This document shows, piece by piece, positions 20,081-28,749 of a stretch of 64,000 nt of DNA. Within the stretch, counting starts at the first letter, position 1, and every line of letters begins with the position of its first letter. A program made the translations under genes and the position numbers. Source of the DNA: Acidimicrobiaceae bacterium (GTDB lineage: Bacteria; Actinomycetota; Acidimicrobiia; Acidimicrobiales; RAAP-2); contig PKYQ01000031.1 of the NCBI GenBank assembly GCA_003133685.1, forward strand, positions 33,932 through 97,931, in the 5' to 3' direction. The notes under the pieces are model-generated. The model was not told the origin of the DNA, searched no databases, and saw only the letters and a list, made by a program, of their open reading frames with translations.

Positions 20081-21454
20081 GTGTCGGGCGCCCGAATCTC
20101 CTCGATTTCTATGGATTCTCCGGCTTCGAGCGTCGATCTGGCCGTCGGCGACGAACTCGTCAGCGTGAACGGTCGCGAGCCGAGCGACATCATCGAATAC
20201 CAGCAACTGATTGACGGTGAGAATGTCGCGCTGGTCATTCGCCGCGAGGGAGAGGACCTGGCGCGCAAGGTTACGATCACCAAGACCGAGGGCCAGCCGC
20301 TCGGACTCAGTATCGACTCAGCGGTCTTTGATCGCATTCGCACCTGTGATAATCACTGCTCGTTCTGCTTCATCTACCAGCTTCCCAAGGGCATGCGCCG
20401 CTCGCTCTACGTGAAGGACGACGATTTTCGCCTCTCGTTCCTCTACGGCAACTACACGACGCTGACGCGTTTCACCGAGTTCGACTTAGAACGCGTCCTC
20501 GAAGAGGGTCTCTCACCGCTCTACGTGTCGATCCACACGACCGACCCAGAGTTGCGCGCCGAGATGCTGCGAAATCCCCGCGGCGCGACGAGTCTTCGTT
20601 GGCTGAAGGAACTGCTTCGAGAGGACATAGAAGTGCACGCCCAAGTCGTGGTCTGTCCCGGGGTGAATGACGGCGATCACCTGGAACGCACGTTGCACGA
20701 CGTCATCTCGCTCTATCCGGAATTGGCGTCGGTGGCTCTGGTGCCGGTGGGCGTCAGCGCCTTTTCTGACGAGGCGACGATGCGTTCGCACACGGTCGAG
20801 GAGGCGCGCAGTGTCGTCGCGCTCGCCGAGCGTTTCCAATCACTCTCTTTCGAGATCCTGGGGCGCGTCAACGTGTTCGCGAGCGATGAGTTCTACCTCG
20901 TCGCCGGAAAGACGCCGCCGTCGGCGGCGAAGTTCGAGAGCCTGGACCAGGCCGAGAATGGCATTGGACTGGTCGCCGCGTTCGTGCAGAGCTTCGTCGA
21001 AGAGACGCCCATGGACAAGCTCGGCACCGGATTCTTTCAATCGGTCGATGGTGCCCCGGCGTTGGGTTATCGCGCACCACGCGGGGGCGAGCGCAACATC
21101 CAACGCGGCGATGACGTCCTCGTCGTGACCGGCGAATACGCTGCCCCGATCCTTCGCGAGATGTTCGACGCCCAAGGATTCTCTGACGTGAGGATTCTCG
21201 CGGTGGAGAATCGATTCTTCGGCGGCAACATCAAGGTCGCCGGTCTACTCACGGGCCAGGACCTCATCAACGCCCTGGCCGACGTCGCCCCCGAGACCGT
21301 GATCTTGGTGCCCGACGTCTGTCTCTCCGAAGGGAGATTCCTCGACGGACTCGATCTCGATGACCTCGGGCGTTCGGTCATGATCGTGCCCACGACCGGT
21401 CAAGACCTTCGTGCGGCACTGACCTCAGTACGTGTGGGACGAGTTCCAGTATGA
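20081..21454 (+). CDS. DUF512 protein: PDZ domain plus radical-SAM domain
   Basis: A 457-residue protein. Residues 1-75 look like a PDZ domain (ISSISMDSPASSVDLAVGDELVSVNGREPSD). A radical-SAM cluster motif CDNHCSFCF (CX3CX2C) is near residue 90, followed by IYQLPKGMRRSLYVKDDDFRLSF and YVSIHTTDPELRAEMLRNP. The C-terminal third (LGYRAPRGG..., YAAPILREMF, NRFFGGNIKVAGLLTG) is the DUF512 region. The whole architecture is a known but functionally undefined family. It overlaps der by 4 bases; DUF512 next to der is also seen in Firmicutes, which hints at a ribosome- or translation-related role, but this is inference. GTG start with a leaderless -10 box. Confidence 0.88.
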   Translation: MSGARISSISMDSPASSVDLAVGDELVSVNGREPSDIIEYQQLIDGENVALVIRREGEDLARKVTITKTEGQPLGLSIDSAVFDRIRTCDNHCSFCFIYQLPKGMRRSLYVKDDDFRLSFLYGNYTTLTRFTEFDLERVLEEGLSPLYVSIHTTDPELRAEMLRNPRGATSLRWLKELLREDIEVHAQVVVCPGVNDGDHLERTLHDVISLYPELASVALVPVGVSAFSDEATMRSHTVEEARSVVALAERFQSLSFEILGRVNVFASDEFYLVAGKTPPSAAKFESLDQAENGIGLVAAFVQSFVEETPMDKLGTGFFQSVDGAPALGYRAPRGGERNIQRGDDVLVVTGEYAAPILREMFDAQGFSDVRILAVENRFFGGNIKVAGLLTGQDLINALADVAPETVILVPDVCLSEGRFLDGLDLDDLGRSVMIVPTTGQDLRAALTSVRVGRVPV

Positions 21455-22743
21455 AACCGCAGGTCGTGATCGTCGGCCGGCCGAACGTCGGCAAGAGCTC
21501 GCTCGTGAATCGTCTCGCCGGTAAGCGAGTTACGGTCGTCGAAGAACACCGTGGCGTGACCCGTGACCGCAAGGCCGTCGAGGTCGAGTGGGGCGGCCTC
21601 AGTTTTGACGTCGTCGACACCGGAGGGTGGCTCGAGGCCGGCGACTCGCTCGAGGCCAAGGTCTCCAAACAGGCCGAGGCGGCACTCGCGACAGCCGATC
21701 TGGTGCTGCTGGTCGTCGACGTGACGACCGGAATGGTCGACGAGGACACGCACGCCGCTCGCTGGGCGCTGCGAAGTGGTCGTCCCGTCTTGCTCGTCGT
21801 CAACAAGGTTGATGACGCCCAGCACGAAGCCAGCAGTTGGGAGTTCCTCAGTCTGGGCGCGGGCGACCCACACACCGTGAGCGCCCAGCACGGACGCGGT
21901 ACCGGTGACTTGCTCGACGTCATCGTGGCCCGACTCGAGGAGAATCGAATCGTCGACGAGGTCGCCGACGCCGACGATGATGGCGCACTGCGCGTCGCGA
22001 TCGTGGGACGTCCGAACGTCGGCAAGTCCACACTGTTCAATCAATTGATCGGCGAAGAACGCTCCGTGGTCCACGACCTGCCCGGCACGACGCGCGACGC
22101 CATCGACACCCTGGTCTCCACCGACGTCGGGCTGATTCGATTCATCGACACCGCCGGAATGCGACGTCGAGCCAAGACCGAAGCGGGACTCGAGACCTAC
22201 GCCGTACTACGCAGCCTCGACGCCCTGGACCGCTCCGACATCGCCATCCTCGTCATCGACGCCACCGTCGGTGCCACGGGTCAGGACCAACGTTTGGCCG
22301 AACGTATCTCCGCGGCCGGTTGTCCATCGCTGGTCGTACTCAACAAGTGGGAACTCGTGGCGGTCGACGAACGCGACGCCGTCCTCGCGACAGTCGGCGA
22401 GAAGTTGGCGTTCCTCGGCGACGCGCCCGTGATGAAGACGACGGCCACGTCGGGCAAGGGCGTGCACCGCATCCTTCCCGCGTTGGCGATCGCGGCGGCG
22501 GACTACAAAAAACGAGTACCCACCGGCGCGCTGAATCGCGCGATCCGGGACCTGCAGGTGAAGCAGCCGGCGCCCACGGGCAAGATCCGCTACGCCGTGC
22601 AGGGGGCGACTGAGCCCCCGACCTTCACATTGTTCATCGCGGGCCGTCTGCCCCAGACGTACTTGCGCTATGTCGAGCGATCGCTCCGCGAGCGATTCTC
22701 CCTCGGCTCGCAGCCCCTGCGAGTACGAGTCCGGATTGAATAG
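21451..22743 (+). CDS. der: Ribosome biogenesis GTPase Der (EngA)
   Basis: Tandem-GTPase that matures the 50S subunit. Domain 1 has GRPNVGKSSLVN, DTGGW and NKVD; domain 2 has GRPNVGKSTLFN, DTAGM and NKWE; the C-terminal KH-like domain ends LRYVERSLRERF...PLRVRVRIE. The 430-residue length is normal and all G-motifs are intact. ATG overlaps the DUF512 stop; its own stop abuts the next small gene. Confidence 0.96.
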   Translation: MKPQVVIVGRPNVGKSSLVNRLAGKRVTVVEEHRGVTRDRKAVEVEWGGLSFDVVDTGGWLEAGDSLEAKVSKQAEAALATADLVLLVVDVTTGMVDEDTHAARWALRSGRPVLLVVNKVDDAQHEASSWEFLSLGAGDPHTVSAQHGRGTGDLLDVIVARLEENRIVDEVADADDDGALRVAIVGRPNVGKSTLFNQLIGEERSVVHDLPGTTRDAIDTLVSTDVGLIRFIDTAGMRRRAKTEAGLETYAVLRSLDALDRSDIAILVIDATVGATGQDQRLAERISAAGCPSLVVLNKWELVAVDERDAVLATVGEKLAFLGDAPVMKTTATSGKGVHRILPALAIAAADYKKRVPTGALNRAIRDLQVKQPAPTGKIRYAVQGATEPPTFTLFIAGRLPQTYLRYVERSLRERFSLGSQPLRVRVRIE

Positions 22744-22925
22744 TGACGAAGTGGTGCGAGCAGTGCGACCGTCCCGTCGAGGGCGACATCTGTGAAATCT
22801 GTGGCGAGACGGTTGCCGAGACGGTTCGCGAGCCGATTCCGTGGCGCTGGCGATTCTTTATCGTCGTCACGATTATCTACGTCATCTGGCGGATCTATCA
22901 GTTAATTTCATGGCTGAGCCACTAG
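22743..22925 (+). CDS. Zinc-ribbon single-pass membrane peptide
   Basis: A 60-residue protein. Cys residues at 5, 8, 17 and 20 (CEQC...CEIC) form a zinc-ribbon, followed by a Pro-Trp turn and one strongly hydrophobic helix (FFIVVTIIYVIWRIYQLISWL). The ribbon should face the cytoplasm given the basic WRWR flank before the helix. The GTG start overlaps the last base of the der stop, and the next gene begins 8 bases after its stop. Family unknown to me; the tight coupling to der suggests co-regulation. Confidence 0.75.
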   Translation: MTKWCEQCDRPVEGDICEICGETVAETVREPIPWRWRFFIVVTIIYVIWRIYQLISWLSH

Positions 22926-22933
22926 GAGAAACC

Positions 22934-23449
22934 ATGCCGCTTTACGCCCTGGGAAACCGTACGCCGACGATTCATCCCGACGCCTTCGTCCACCCCGACG
23001 CCGTCGTCATCGGCGACGTACACATCGGCGCGGACTCCTCGGTGTGGCCGAGCGCCGTGTTGCGCGGCGACTACGGCACGATCATCGTCGGCGAGCGTAC
23101 CTCCATCCAAGACGGCGCGATCATCCACGCGGTCGACGCGTTCCCGACGGTCATTGGTGACGACTGCGTCGTGGGTCACCTCGCGCATTTAGAGGGCTGC
23201 GTGATCGAGGACCGCGCACTCATCGGCAGTGGCTCGATCGTGCTGCATCAGGCGACGGTTCACAGCGGCGCGACGGTGGGCGCTGGCGCCGTGGTACGAA
23301 ATCGCATGGACGTACCGGCCAACGCGCTCGCCGTGGGCGTGCCCGCGGTCATCAAGCTCGATTCGAGTGGCGAAGACAGCATCGTCGAGAACGCCGCGTC
23401 CTACGTCGCGAACGCTCGCTGGTACAAGAAAGAACTGCGAGCGCTCTAG
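22934..23449 (+). CDS. Gamma-carbonic anhydrase-family hexapeptide-repeat protein
   Basis: A 171-residue left-handed beta-helix protein. Isoleucine/valine-rich hexapeptide repeats run throughout (VVIGDV, SSVWPSAV, TIIVGE, SIQDGAII). The zinc histidines of the gamma class appear in IIHAVDAF and the GHLAHLEGC motif. I choose the ATG at 22934 because AGGAGA lies at the right distance; an upstream in-frame ATG at 22909 lacks this. Close homologues include YrdA/PaaY, for which carbonic anhydrase activity varies. The last 4 bases (CTAG) overlap the convergent trpD. Confidence 0.9.
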   Translation: MPLYALGNRTPTIHPDAFVHPDAVVIGDVHIGADSSVWPSAVLRGDYGTIIVGERTSIQDGAIIHAVDAFPTVIGDDCVVGHLAHLEGCVIEDRALIGSGSIVLHQATVHSGATVGAGAVVRNRMDVPANALAVGVPAVIKLDSSGEDSIVENAASYVANARWYKKELRAL

Positions 23450-24465
23450 GCGTTCGAGATTGCGACGAGTTGCTCGAGCGCAACCCCGGCTCGACCTTCG
23501 CTGACACCGGCCGACGCCAGTTCGAATCCCTCGATCAGCGTCGTCGCTCGACCGGCCACGATCAGGGCCAGTGCCGCGTTGGCGCACACCACGTCAAAGA
23601 CCGGACCTCTCTGTCCCGCCAGGAAGGATCTGGCAACCTCGACGTTGTGCGCGGTATCACCCCCGCGAATGTCAGAGGCTGTGTGGTGTAGTCCCAAGAC
23701 GGCGCCGGCGTCGAGTCGTTGAACCTCGACGCCCCGGGGAGCAATGACGTGCAGCGTGGACGCTGCGCCCAGAGAGAGCTCGTCGAGTCCGTCATCGGCG
23801 TTCACCAAAATGGCGTGATCAATGCCCCGAGCGACGAGTACTTGCGTCATGGCATCGAGCAGATGCGCCTGTGACACACCAATCAATGTTCGACGCACGA
23901 GCGCCGGATTCGCCAGCGGCCCCAGCACGTTGAATATTGTTCGAAAGCCCAGCGCGCGTCGAATCGGCGTCAGGTAGCCCAGCCCGTGATGGAACGTTGG
24001 TGCGAACATAAAGCCGATACCCGCGCCGGCGACGCAGGCGCGAACAATCTCCTCGGGAGCGTCCAGACGCACGCCCAGTGCCTCGAGCAGGTCCGCGGAA
24101 CCGACCGACGACGACGCGGCGCGGTTGCCGTGCTTCGCGACCGGAACCCCGCACCCGGCCACCGTCAGCGCGGCCATCGTGGAGATGTTGACGGTGTGAA
24201 GTTGGTCGCCGCCGGTGCCGACAATATCCATGGCGTCGGGGCCGATCGAAAAAGTCGAGGCCGCGTCGATCATCGCGTCGATGAATCCGGTCATCTCGTC
24301 GGCGGTCTCTCCTTTGGCTGTCAGCGCGGTCAGGAAGCTCGCGATCAAGACCCCTTCGACCTGTCCCTCCAGGATCTCGACCAGGGCTGCTCGGGCCTGC
24401 GCGCGTTCGAGGTCGGTGCCGCGTACGAGCGGATTCAAGACGTCGTTTGAGAAAGTTCCGGGCAT
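23446..24465 (-). CDS. trpD: Anthranilate phosphoribosyltransferase
   Basis: Second tryptophan-specific step: anthranilate plus PRPP. The ATG at 24465 gives a 339-residue protein of normal size. Diagnostic segments are DIVGTGGDQLHTVNIST (PRPP loop), KHGNRAASSSVGSADLLEALG, MFAPTFHHGL and the RTIFNVLGPLANPA motif. It is transcribed away from trpCFBA, so the two halves share an 82-base intergenic region. trpE and trpG are not in the window. Confidence 0.96.
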   Translation of the reverse strand: MPGTFSNDVLNPLVRGTDLERAQARAALVEILEGQVEGVLIASFLTALTAKGETADEMTGFIDAMIDAASTFSIGPDAMDIVGTGGDQLHTVNISTMAALTVAGCGVPVAKHGNRAASSSVGSADLLEALGVRLDAPEEIVRACVAGAGIGFMFAPTFHHGLGYLTPIRRALGFRTIFNVLGPLANPALVRRTLIGVSQAHLLDAMTQVLVARGIDHAILVNADDGLDELSLGAASTLHVIAPRGVEVQRLDAGAVLGLHHTASDIRGGDTAHNVEVARSFLAGQRGPVFDVVCANAALALIVAGRATTLIEGFELASAGVSEGRAGVALEQLVAISNA

Positions 24466-24535
24466 TAGTGGGCTCGCGCGCGAGGGCGTGACATACGCAC
24501 AAGTTAGTCGTGAGGGAGAACGCCCTGGACACAAC

Positions 24536-24541
24536 TACGAT
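24536..24541 (+). promoter_or_regulatory. -10 box of trpC (leaderless type)
   Basis: TACGAT at exactly -12 to -7 of the trpC ATG. There is no Shine-Dalgarno before the ATG, consistent with leaderless translation. A leader-peptide attenuator is therefore unlikely. Confidence 0.5.
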
Positions 24542-24547
24542 TTTGTG

Positions 24548-25342
24548 ATGGCGACGTACCTCGACGAGATCCTTTCTCATCATCGAGCACGTGCCGCGGC
24601 CGACGAGCGCGATTGGCGCGAACGGATCGGGTCAATCCACGAACCGGCCCCTTCGATGTTCGCGGCCCTCACCGAATCCGCGAATGGCAACGTCAAGGTG
24701 ATCGCCGAAGTGAAGCGTCGCTCGCCGAGCAAGGGTTGGCTTCACGAAGGACTGGACGTCGGGCAGTTGGCGCGTACCTACGCCGACGGGGGAGCGACGG
24801 CCATCTCGGTCCTAACCGACGCCGAGCACTTTGCCGGTTCGCTCGAGGACCTCGACATCGTGCGTCACGCCGTCAGCCTGCCGTTACTGCGCAAGGACTT
24901 CACCGTCAGCGCGAACGACGTCCTCGACGCCGCCGACGCCGGGGCGAGCGCGGTTCTCTTGATCGTGGCGGCCCTGAGTGACGAAGAACTCGAAGAGTTC
25001 ATCGAGGTCGCGCACGCGGCGGGCCTGGACGCCATCGTGGAGGTGCACGATCACGATCAGGCGAAACGTGCGCTCGACGGTGGCGCGCGGATCATCGGGG
25101 TGAATCAACGCAATCTTCACACCTTCGAGGTCGATCGCGACAACGCCGCGAAGGTCATCGAGTCGCTCCCCACTTCGGTCGTGACGGTCTGTGAATCGGG
25201 ACTCGGATCGTCCGAGGACGTCGTTCGAGCCGCCGACGCCGGCTTCGACGCGGTGTTAGTGGGCGAAGCGTTCGTCACCGCGACGCAGGTCGCCGAGACG
25301 GTGCGGGCATTTTCATCCGTGCCACTGGTGCCTCGTGACTGA
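24548..25342 (+). CDS. trpC: Indole-3-glycerol-phosphate synthase
   Basis: Ring closure of CdRP to indole-glycerol phosphate. The ATG at 24548 gives 264 residues. Conserved segments: VIAEVKRRSPSKGWL (catalytic Glu, Lys), SVLTDAEHFAGS, LLRKDFTV, IIGVNQRNLHTFEVD and ESGLGSSEDV. It overlaps trpF by 8 bases and heads the trpCFBA operon. Confidence 0.96.
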   Translation: MATYLDEILSHHRARAAADERDWRERIGSIHEPAPSMFAALTESANGNVKVIAEVKRRSPSKGWLHEGLDVGQLARTYADGGATAISVLTDAEHFAGSLEDLDIVRHAVSLPLLRKDFTVSANDVLDAADAGASAVLLIVAALSDEELEEFIEVAHAAGLDAIVEVHDHDQAKRALDGGARIIGVNQRNLHTFEVDRDNAAKVIESLPTSVVTVCESGLGSSEDVVRAADAGFDAVLVGEAFVTATQVAETVRAFSSVPLVPRD

Positions 25343-25976
25343 ATTCGACGCGCCGTTCTTCGTCAAGATCTGTGGTCTCACCACGTTGGGTGACGCCAAT
25401 GCCGCGATCGACGCCGGAGCCAGCGCCGTCGGCCTGATCCTCGCGACGTCGCCGAGACAACTCTCCCTCGATCGAGCGTTGGCCATCGCCGAAGCGACGA
25501 GAGACAGAGTCCTTCGGACTCTGGTCTTTCGCGACAACGATGACGAGTTCATACTTCACGCCCTCGACCTCATCGACGCCGACGTCGTGCAGGTTCACGG
25601 ACCACTGAGTGGTGAACTGCTCGAACAGTTGCGCCAGCGAGACGTTCGAGTCATCAAGGCCCTGTCGATCACGAGCGACGAGTTCTACGACTTCAACGAA
25701 GGTTCCGTGGACGCCGTGTTAGTGGACGGGGCGACCCCCGGGAGTGGCGAGCGCCATTCATGGGAGGAGTTGAAGGACCGACCCTTCGTCGTGCCCGTCA
25801 TCGCCGCCGGGGGACTCAGCGACGAGAACGTCGCGCACGTGATCGCCGAAACCAACACCTGGGGCGTGGACAGCGCCAGCGGCGTTGAATCGTCGCCCGG
25901 CGTGAAGCACCGCGAACGGATGAATCTCTTCGTCGCCAATGCTCAATTCGCCTTTCGAGAGCGCGACTCGTCGTGA
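25335..25976 (+). CDS. trpF: Phosphoribosylanthranilate isomerase
   Basis: Amadori isomerisation of PRA to CdRP. The 213-residue TIM barrel has the signature KICGLT (catalytic Cys, residues 11-16), DVVQVHG, VLVDGATPGSG and GVDSASGVESSPGVKH. A dedicated trpF is notable in an actinobacterium because many members lack it and use the dual-function HisA/PriA enzyme. Coupled to trpC and trpB by overlaps. Confidence 0.95.
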   Translation: MTEFDAPFFVKICGLTTLGDANAAIDAGASAVGLILATSPRQLSLDRALAIAEATRDRVLRTLVFRDNDDEFILHALDLIDADVVQVHGPLSGELLEQLRQRDVRVIKALSITSDEFYDFNEGSVDAVLVDGATPGSGERHSWEELKDRPFVVPVIAAGGLSDENVAHVIAETNTWGVDSASGVESSPGVKHRERMNLFVANAQFAFRERDSS

Positions 25977-27157
25977 GCACGAACAACACGTATATGAACG
26001 AGCCCGACGACCGGGGACGATTTGGAGAGTTCGGAGGTCGATTCGTTCCCGAGGCACTCATGCCCGCCTGTCTCGAACTCGAGGCGGCCTTCACCGAGGC
26101 GTGGAACGACACCACGTTCGTCGATGAGTATCACACGGTGCTGCGTGAGTTTGCCGGACGACCAACGCCCGTCACGCCGCTCACCCGTCTCGGCGAGCAC
26201 CTCGGACTGCGAATATTCGCCAAACGCGAGGACTTGGCTCACACGGGTTCGCACAAGATCAACAATGTCATCGGACAGACACTGCTCACCAAACGGATGG
26301 GGAAGCACCGCGTCATCGCCGAGACCGGTGCGGGACAACACGGCGTCGCCACCGCTACCGCTGCCGCCCGACTCGGGCTCGAGTGCACGGTCTTCATGGG
26401 CGAGGTGGACACCGAGCGTCAAATCCTGAATGTCTTTCGCATGGAACTTCTCGGATCTCGTGTGGTCCCCGTCACGACGGGCAGCCGTACGTTGAAAGAC
26501 GCCGTCAACGAAGCGATGCGCGAATGGGTCACGTGCGTCTCGGACACGCACTACTGCATCGGGTCCGTTATGGGGCCGCACCCCTTTCCTTGGATGGTTC
26601 GTGAGTTCCAGAGCATCATCGGACAAGAGGCGGCTCGTCAACTATTGGAATTTGGCGTCGACCACCCGGACGTCGTTATCGCCTGCGTCGGCGGTGGGTC
26701 GAATGCCGCCGGCGTTTTCGCCGGATTCGCCAACTCTCCATCGCGACTGGTGGGCATTGAAGCCGCCGGTGGCTCGGCCGTGGGCAGCGGATCGCCGGGC
26801 GTCCTGCACGGGATGCGCTCGCTTCTGATGCAAGACGAATTTGGTCAGATCGAGGAGGCGCATTCAATCTCGGCCGGTCTGGACTATCCCGGTATCGGAC
26901 CAGAACACGCCCACCTCGCACAGACTGGTCGAGCCGAGTATTACGCGATCGGCGACGAGGACGTCATTCCCGCCTTGCAACTCTTGAGCGAGATGGAAGG
27001 GATCATTCCGGCTCTCGAGACCGCCCACGCCGTGGCCTGGTTGGCCCGCGAAGCGGGGCACGCCATCCCCAGCGGTTCAACGGTGCTGCTCAATCTCTCT
27101 GGTCGAGGGGATAAGGACGTGGCCCAGGTTCAAGCGATACTGCGCGGCCAATCATGA
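25973..27157 (+). CDS. trpB: Tryptophan synthase beta chain
   Basis: PLP-dependent condensation of indole and serine. The 394-residue protein contains REDLAHTGSHKINNVIGQ with the PLP lysine, ETGAGQHGVA, CVGGGSNAAG and GIEAAGG phosphate-binding segments. Normal length and fully conserved core. GTG start overlapping trpF (GTGA) and ATGA overlap with trpA. Confidence 0.96.
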   Translation: MSTNNTYMNEPDDRGRFGEFGGRFVPEALMPACLELEAAFTEAWNDTTFVDEYHTVLREFAGRPTPVTPLTRLGEHLGLRIFAKREDLAHTGSHKINNVIGQTLLTKRMGKHRVIAETGAGQHGVATATAAARLGLECTVFMGEVDTERQILNVFRMELLGSRVVPVTTGSRTLKDAVNEAMREWVTCVSDTHYCIGSVMGPHPFPWMVREFQSIIGQEAARQLLEFGVDHPDVVIACVGGGSNAAGVFAGFANSPSRLVGIEAAGGSAVGSGSPGVLHGMRSLLMQDEFGQIEEAHSISAGLDYPGIGPEHAHLAQTGRAEYYAIGDEDVIPALQLLSEMEGIIPALETAHAVAWLAREAGHAIPSGSTVLLNLSGRGDKDVAQVQAILRGQS

Positions 27158-27924
27158 AGAGTCTCGAGCGCGACCTTCGCGCTCTTCGCGACGCCGGAAG
27201 GAAACTGTTGGTGCCCTATTTCATGGGTGGCGTGAGCGAAAACTGGACCGAGCACGTCGAAGCGGCCGTCCTCGCCGGTGCCGACGCCGTGGAGATTGGC
27301 ATCCCGTTTTCCGATCCGATGATGGACGGCCCCGTAATTCAAGAGGCTGCACTGCGAGCTCTGTCACGTGGCACGACGTTGGATTCAATCTGCGATGACC
27401 TCGTTCGCCTCGACGTCCACGTGCCGCTGATCGCCATGACCTATTACAACATCGTGTTGCACTACGGGCTTGAACGCTCCGCGGGGAAACTGTCGTCCAG
27501 TGGCATCAGTGGAGCGATAGTCCCGGACCTCGCCCTCGAAGAGACCGAACCGTGGATCGCGGCCTGTGATGACACGGACGTGGCGACGGTGCTGCTCGTG
27601 GCTCCCTCGACTCCGCCGCGACGCGTCGATCGACTTGTGGCCACGACGCAGGGTTTCGCCTACGCCTCGGCGCGAATGGCCGTCACCGGAAAATCTGAAG
27701 GGGGAGGAGAGGGTGAACGCGTGGTGCGCTCCATCCGACGTTCGAGCGACGTGCCGGCCCTCATCGGAATCGGAATCACCACTCCCGATCAGGCCAAACA
27801 GGCCGCCGAGGTGAGTGACGGCGTCATCGTGGGCTCGGCGTTGGTTCAGACAATCTTGAACCACGCGAGCGCCTCTGACGTTGAGTCGTTCATCAGGGAA
27901 TTTCGATCGGCTCTCGACAACTGA
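27154..27924 (+). CDS. trpA: Tryptophan synthase alpha chain (divergent loops)
   Basis: Cleaves indole-glycerol phosphate to indole, which is channelled to TrpB. The 256-residue barrel keeps the two catalytic acids (Glu in EIGIPFSDP, Asp in MDGPVIQEA) and SGAIVPDLALEE. Several usual loops deviate: the early ITAGDP-type turn is FMGGVS, the phosphate loop reads RMAVTGKSEGG in place of the common GVTGxR, and the GFGI turn is GIGI. Position directly after trpB and conserved catalytic residues support function. Confidence 0.93.
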   Translation: MKSLERDLRALRDAGRKLLVPYFMGGVSENWTEHVEAAVLAGADAVEIGIPFSDPMMDGPVIQEAALRALSRGTTLDSICDDLVRLDVHVPLIAMTYYNIVLHYGLERSAGKLSSSGISGAIVPDLALEETEPWIAACDDTDVATVLLVAPSTPPRRVDRLVATTQGFAYASARMAVTGKSEGGGEGERVVRSIRRSSDVPALIGIGITTPDQAKQAAEVSDGVIVGSALVQTILNHASASDVESFIREFRSALDN

Positions 27925-28018
27925 ATGTAAATCTGTATATTTCATCCGATTTCTTTGCATCGAAGAACCTTTTTGCCCGTCAGTAAATCAAGGGAATCTT
28001 GCGGCACGGCGCCCACTT

Positions 28019-28034
28019 TGTGAACCTCTTCACG
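28019..28034. promoter_or_regulatory. CRP/GlxR-like operator upstream of satP-acs
   Basis: TGTGA-ACCTCT-TCACG matches the CRP-family consensus TGTGA-N6-TCACA at nine of ten positions and sits about 100 bases upstream of the acetate transporter gene. Acetate-use genes are commonly under CRP-family control in bacteria, so the location makes sense. The regulator gene is not in the window. Confidence 0.5.
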
Positions 28035-28135
28035 AAGTTGCGGGGTTTCTATCCGTCATACCCAGTGTTAAGTGATGTTTAATCTCAGTAGCCGTCATCC
28101 CGACGGTGGGAATAAACCTATGTGGGGAGAATTAC

Positions 28136-28711
28136 ATGGAACACAGAGTTGCGGACCCCGGTCCGCTCGGACTCGCCGGTTTCGCCATGACCACCTTTTT
28201 GCTGAGCCTCTTCAACATCGGACTTTTCAAGTTCGGTGGTGCGAGTAGCGCGGCCATCAGTGGTGCGATTTCACTGGCATTCATCTACGGCGGCGTCGCG
28301 CAGTTCGCGGCCGGTATGTGGGAATTCGTGCGAAAGAATACCTTTGGTGCGCTTGCGTTTACGTCATACGGTGCGTTCTGGATTGGTGTGTACTTCTTCA
28401 TCAACTTCCAGGGTGGACTCGCTGTCAAGGGTGCCCTGGGCCTGTACCTACTGCCCTGGATCCTCTTCACGGCGTACATGACAATTGCCGCCATGAAGGT
28501 GAACGTGGCTGTCTTGCTGGTCTTCGTTGCCCTGACGCTGGCCTTCTTGTTCCTGACCATTGGAGCATGGGGCGGCGGTCACACGGACATGACCAAGATC
28601 GGTGGGTGGCTCGGCATTATCACGGCCCTTCTCGCTTGGTACGCGTCCGCCGCTGGCGTGATCAACGAAACTCACGGGAAGGTTGTGCTACCGGTCGGTC
28701 CTTTGGGCTAA
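28136..28711 (+). CDS. Acetate/succinate transporter, GPR1/FUN34/SatP family
   Basis: A 191-residue inner-membrane protein with six hydrophobic helices. The family motif NPxPLGL appears as DPGPLGLAGFAMTT near the N-terminus, and KFGGASS, YGGVAQFAAGMWEF and the FTSYGAFW segment are typical of bacterial SatP/YaaH, proton-coupled acetate carriers. The ATG at 28136 has a GGGGAGA Shine-Dalgarno. It is followed by acetyl-CoA synthetase, so imported acetate can be activated directly. A long 5' region of 211 bases holds the CRP-like site. Confidence 0.93.
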   Translation: MEHRVADPGPLGLAGFAMTTFLLSLFNIGLFKFGGASSAAISGAISLAFIYGGVAQFAAGMWEFVRKNTFGALAFTSYGAFWIGVYFFINFQGGLAVKGALGLYLLPWILFTAYMTIAAMKVNVAVLLVFVALTLAFLFLTIGAWGGGHTDMTKIGGWLGIITALLAWYASAAGVINETHGKVVLPVGPLG

Positions 28712-28749
28712 CCTCAGTGTCACTGGTGGCTTGCCACCGGACCCAACCG

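Noticed and set aside
24466-24547. Tryptophan attenuator or T-box between trpD and trpC
   Set aside because: No leader ORF with Trp codons and no terminator/antiterminator pair; a -10 box adjoining the ATG leaves no leader.
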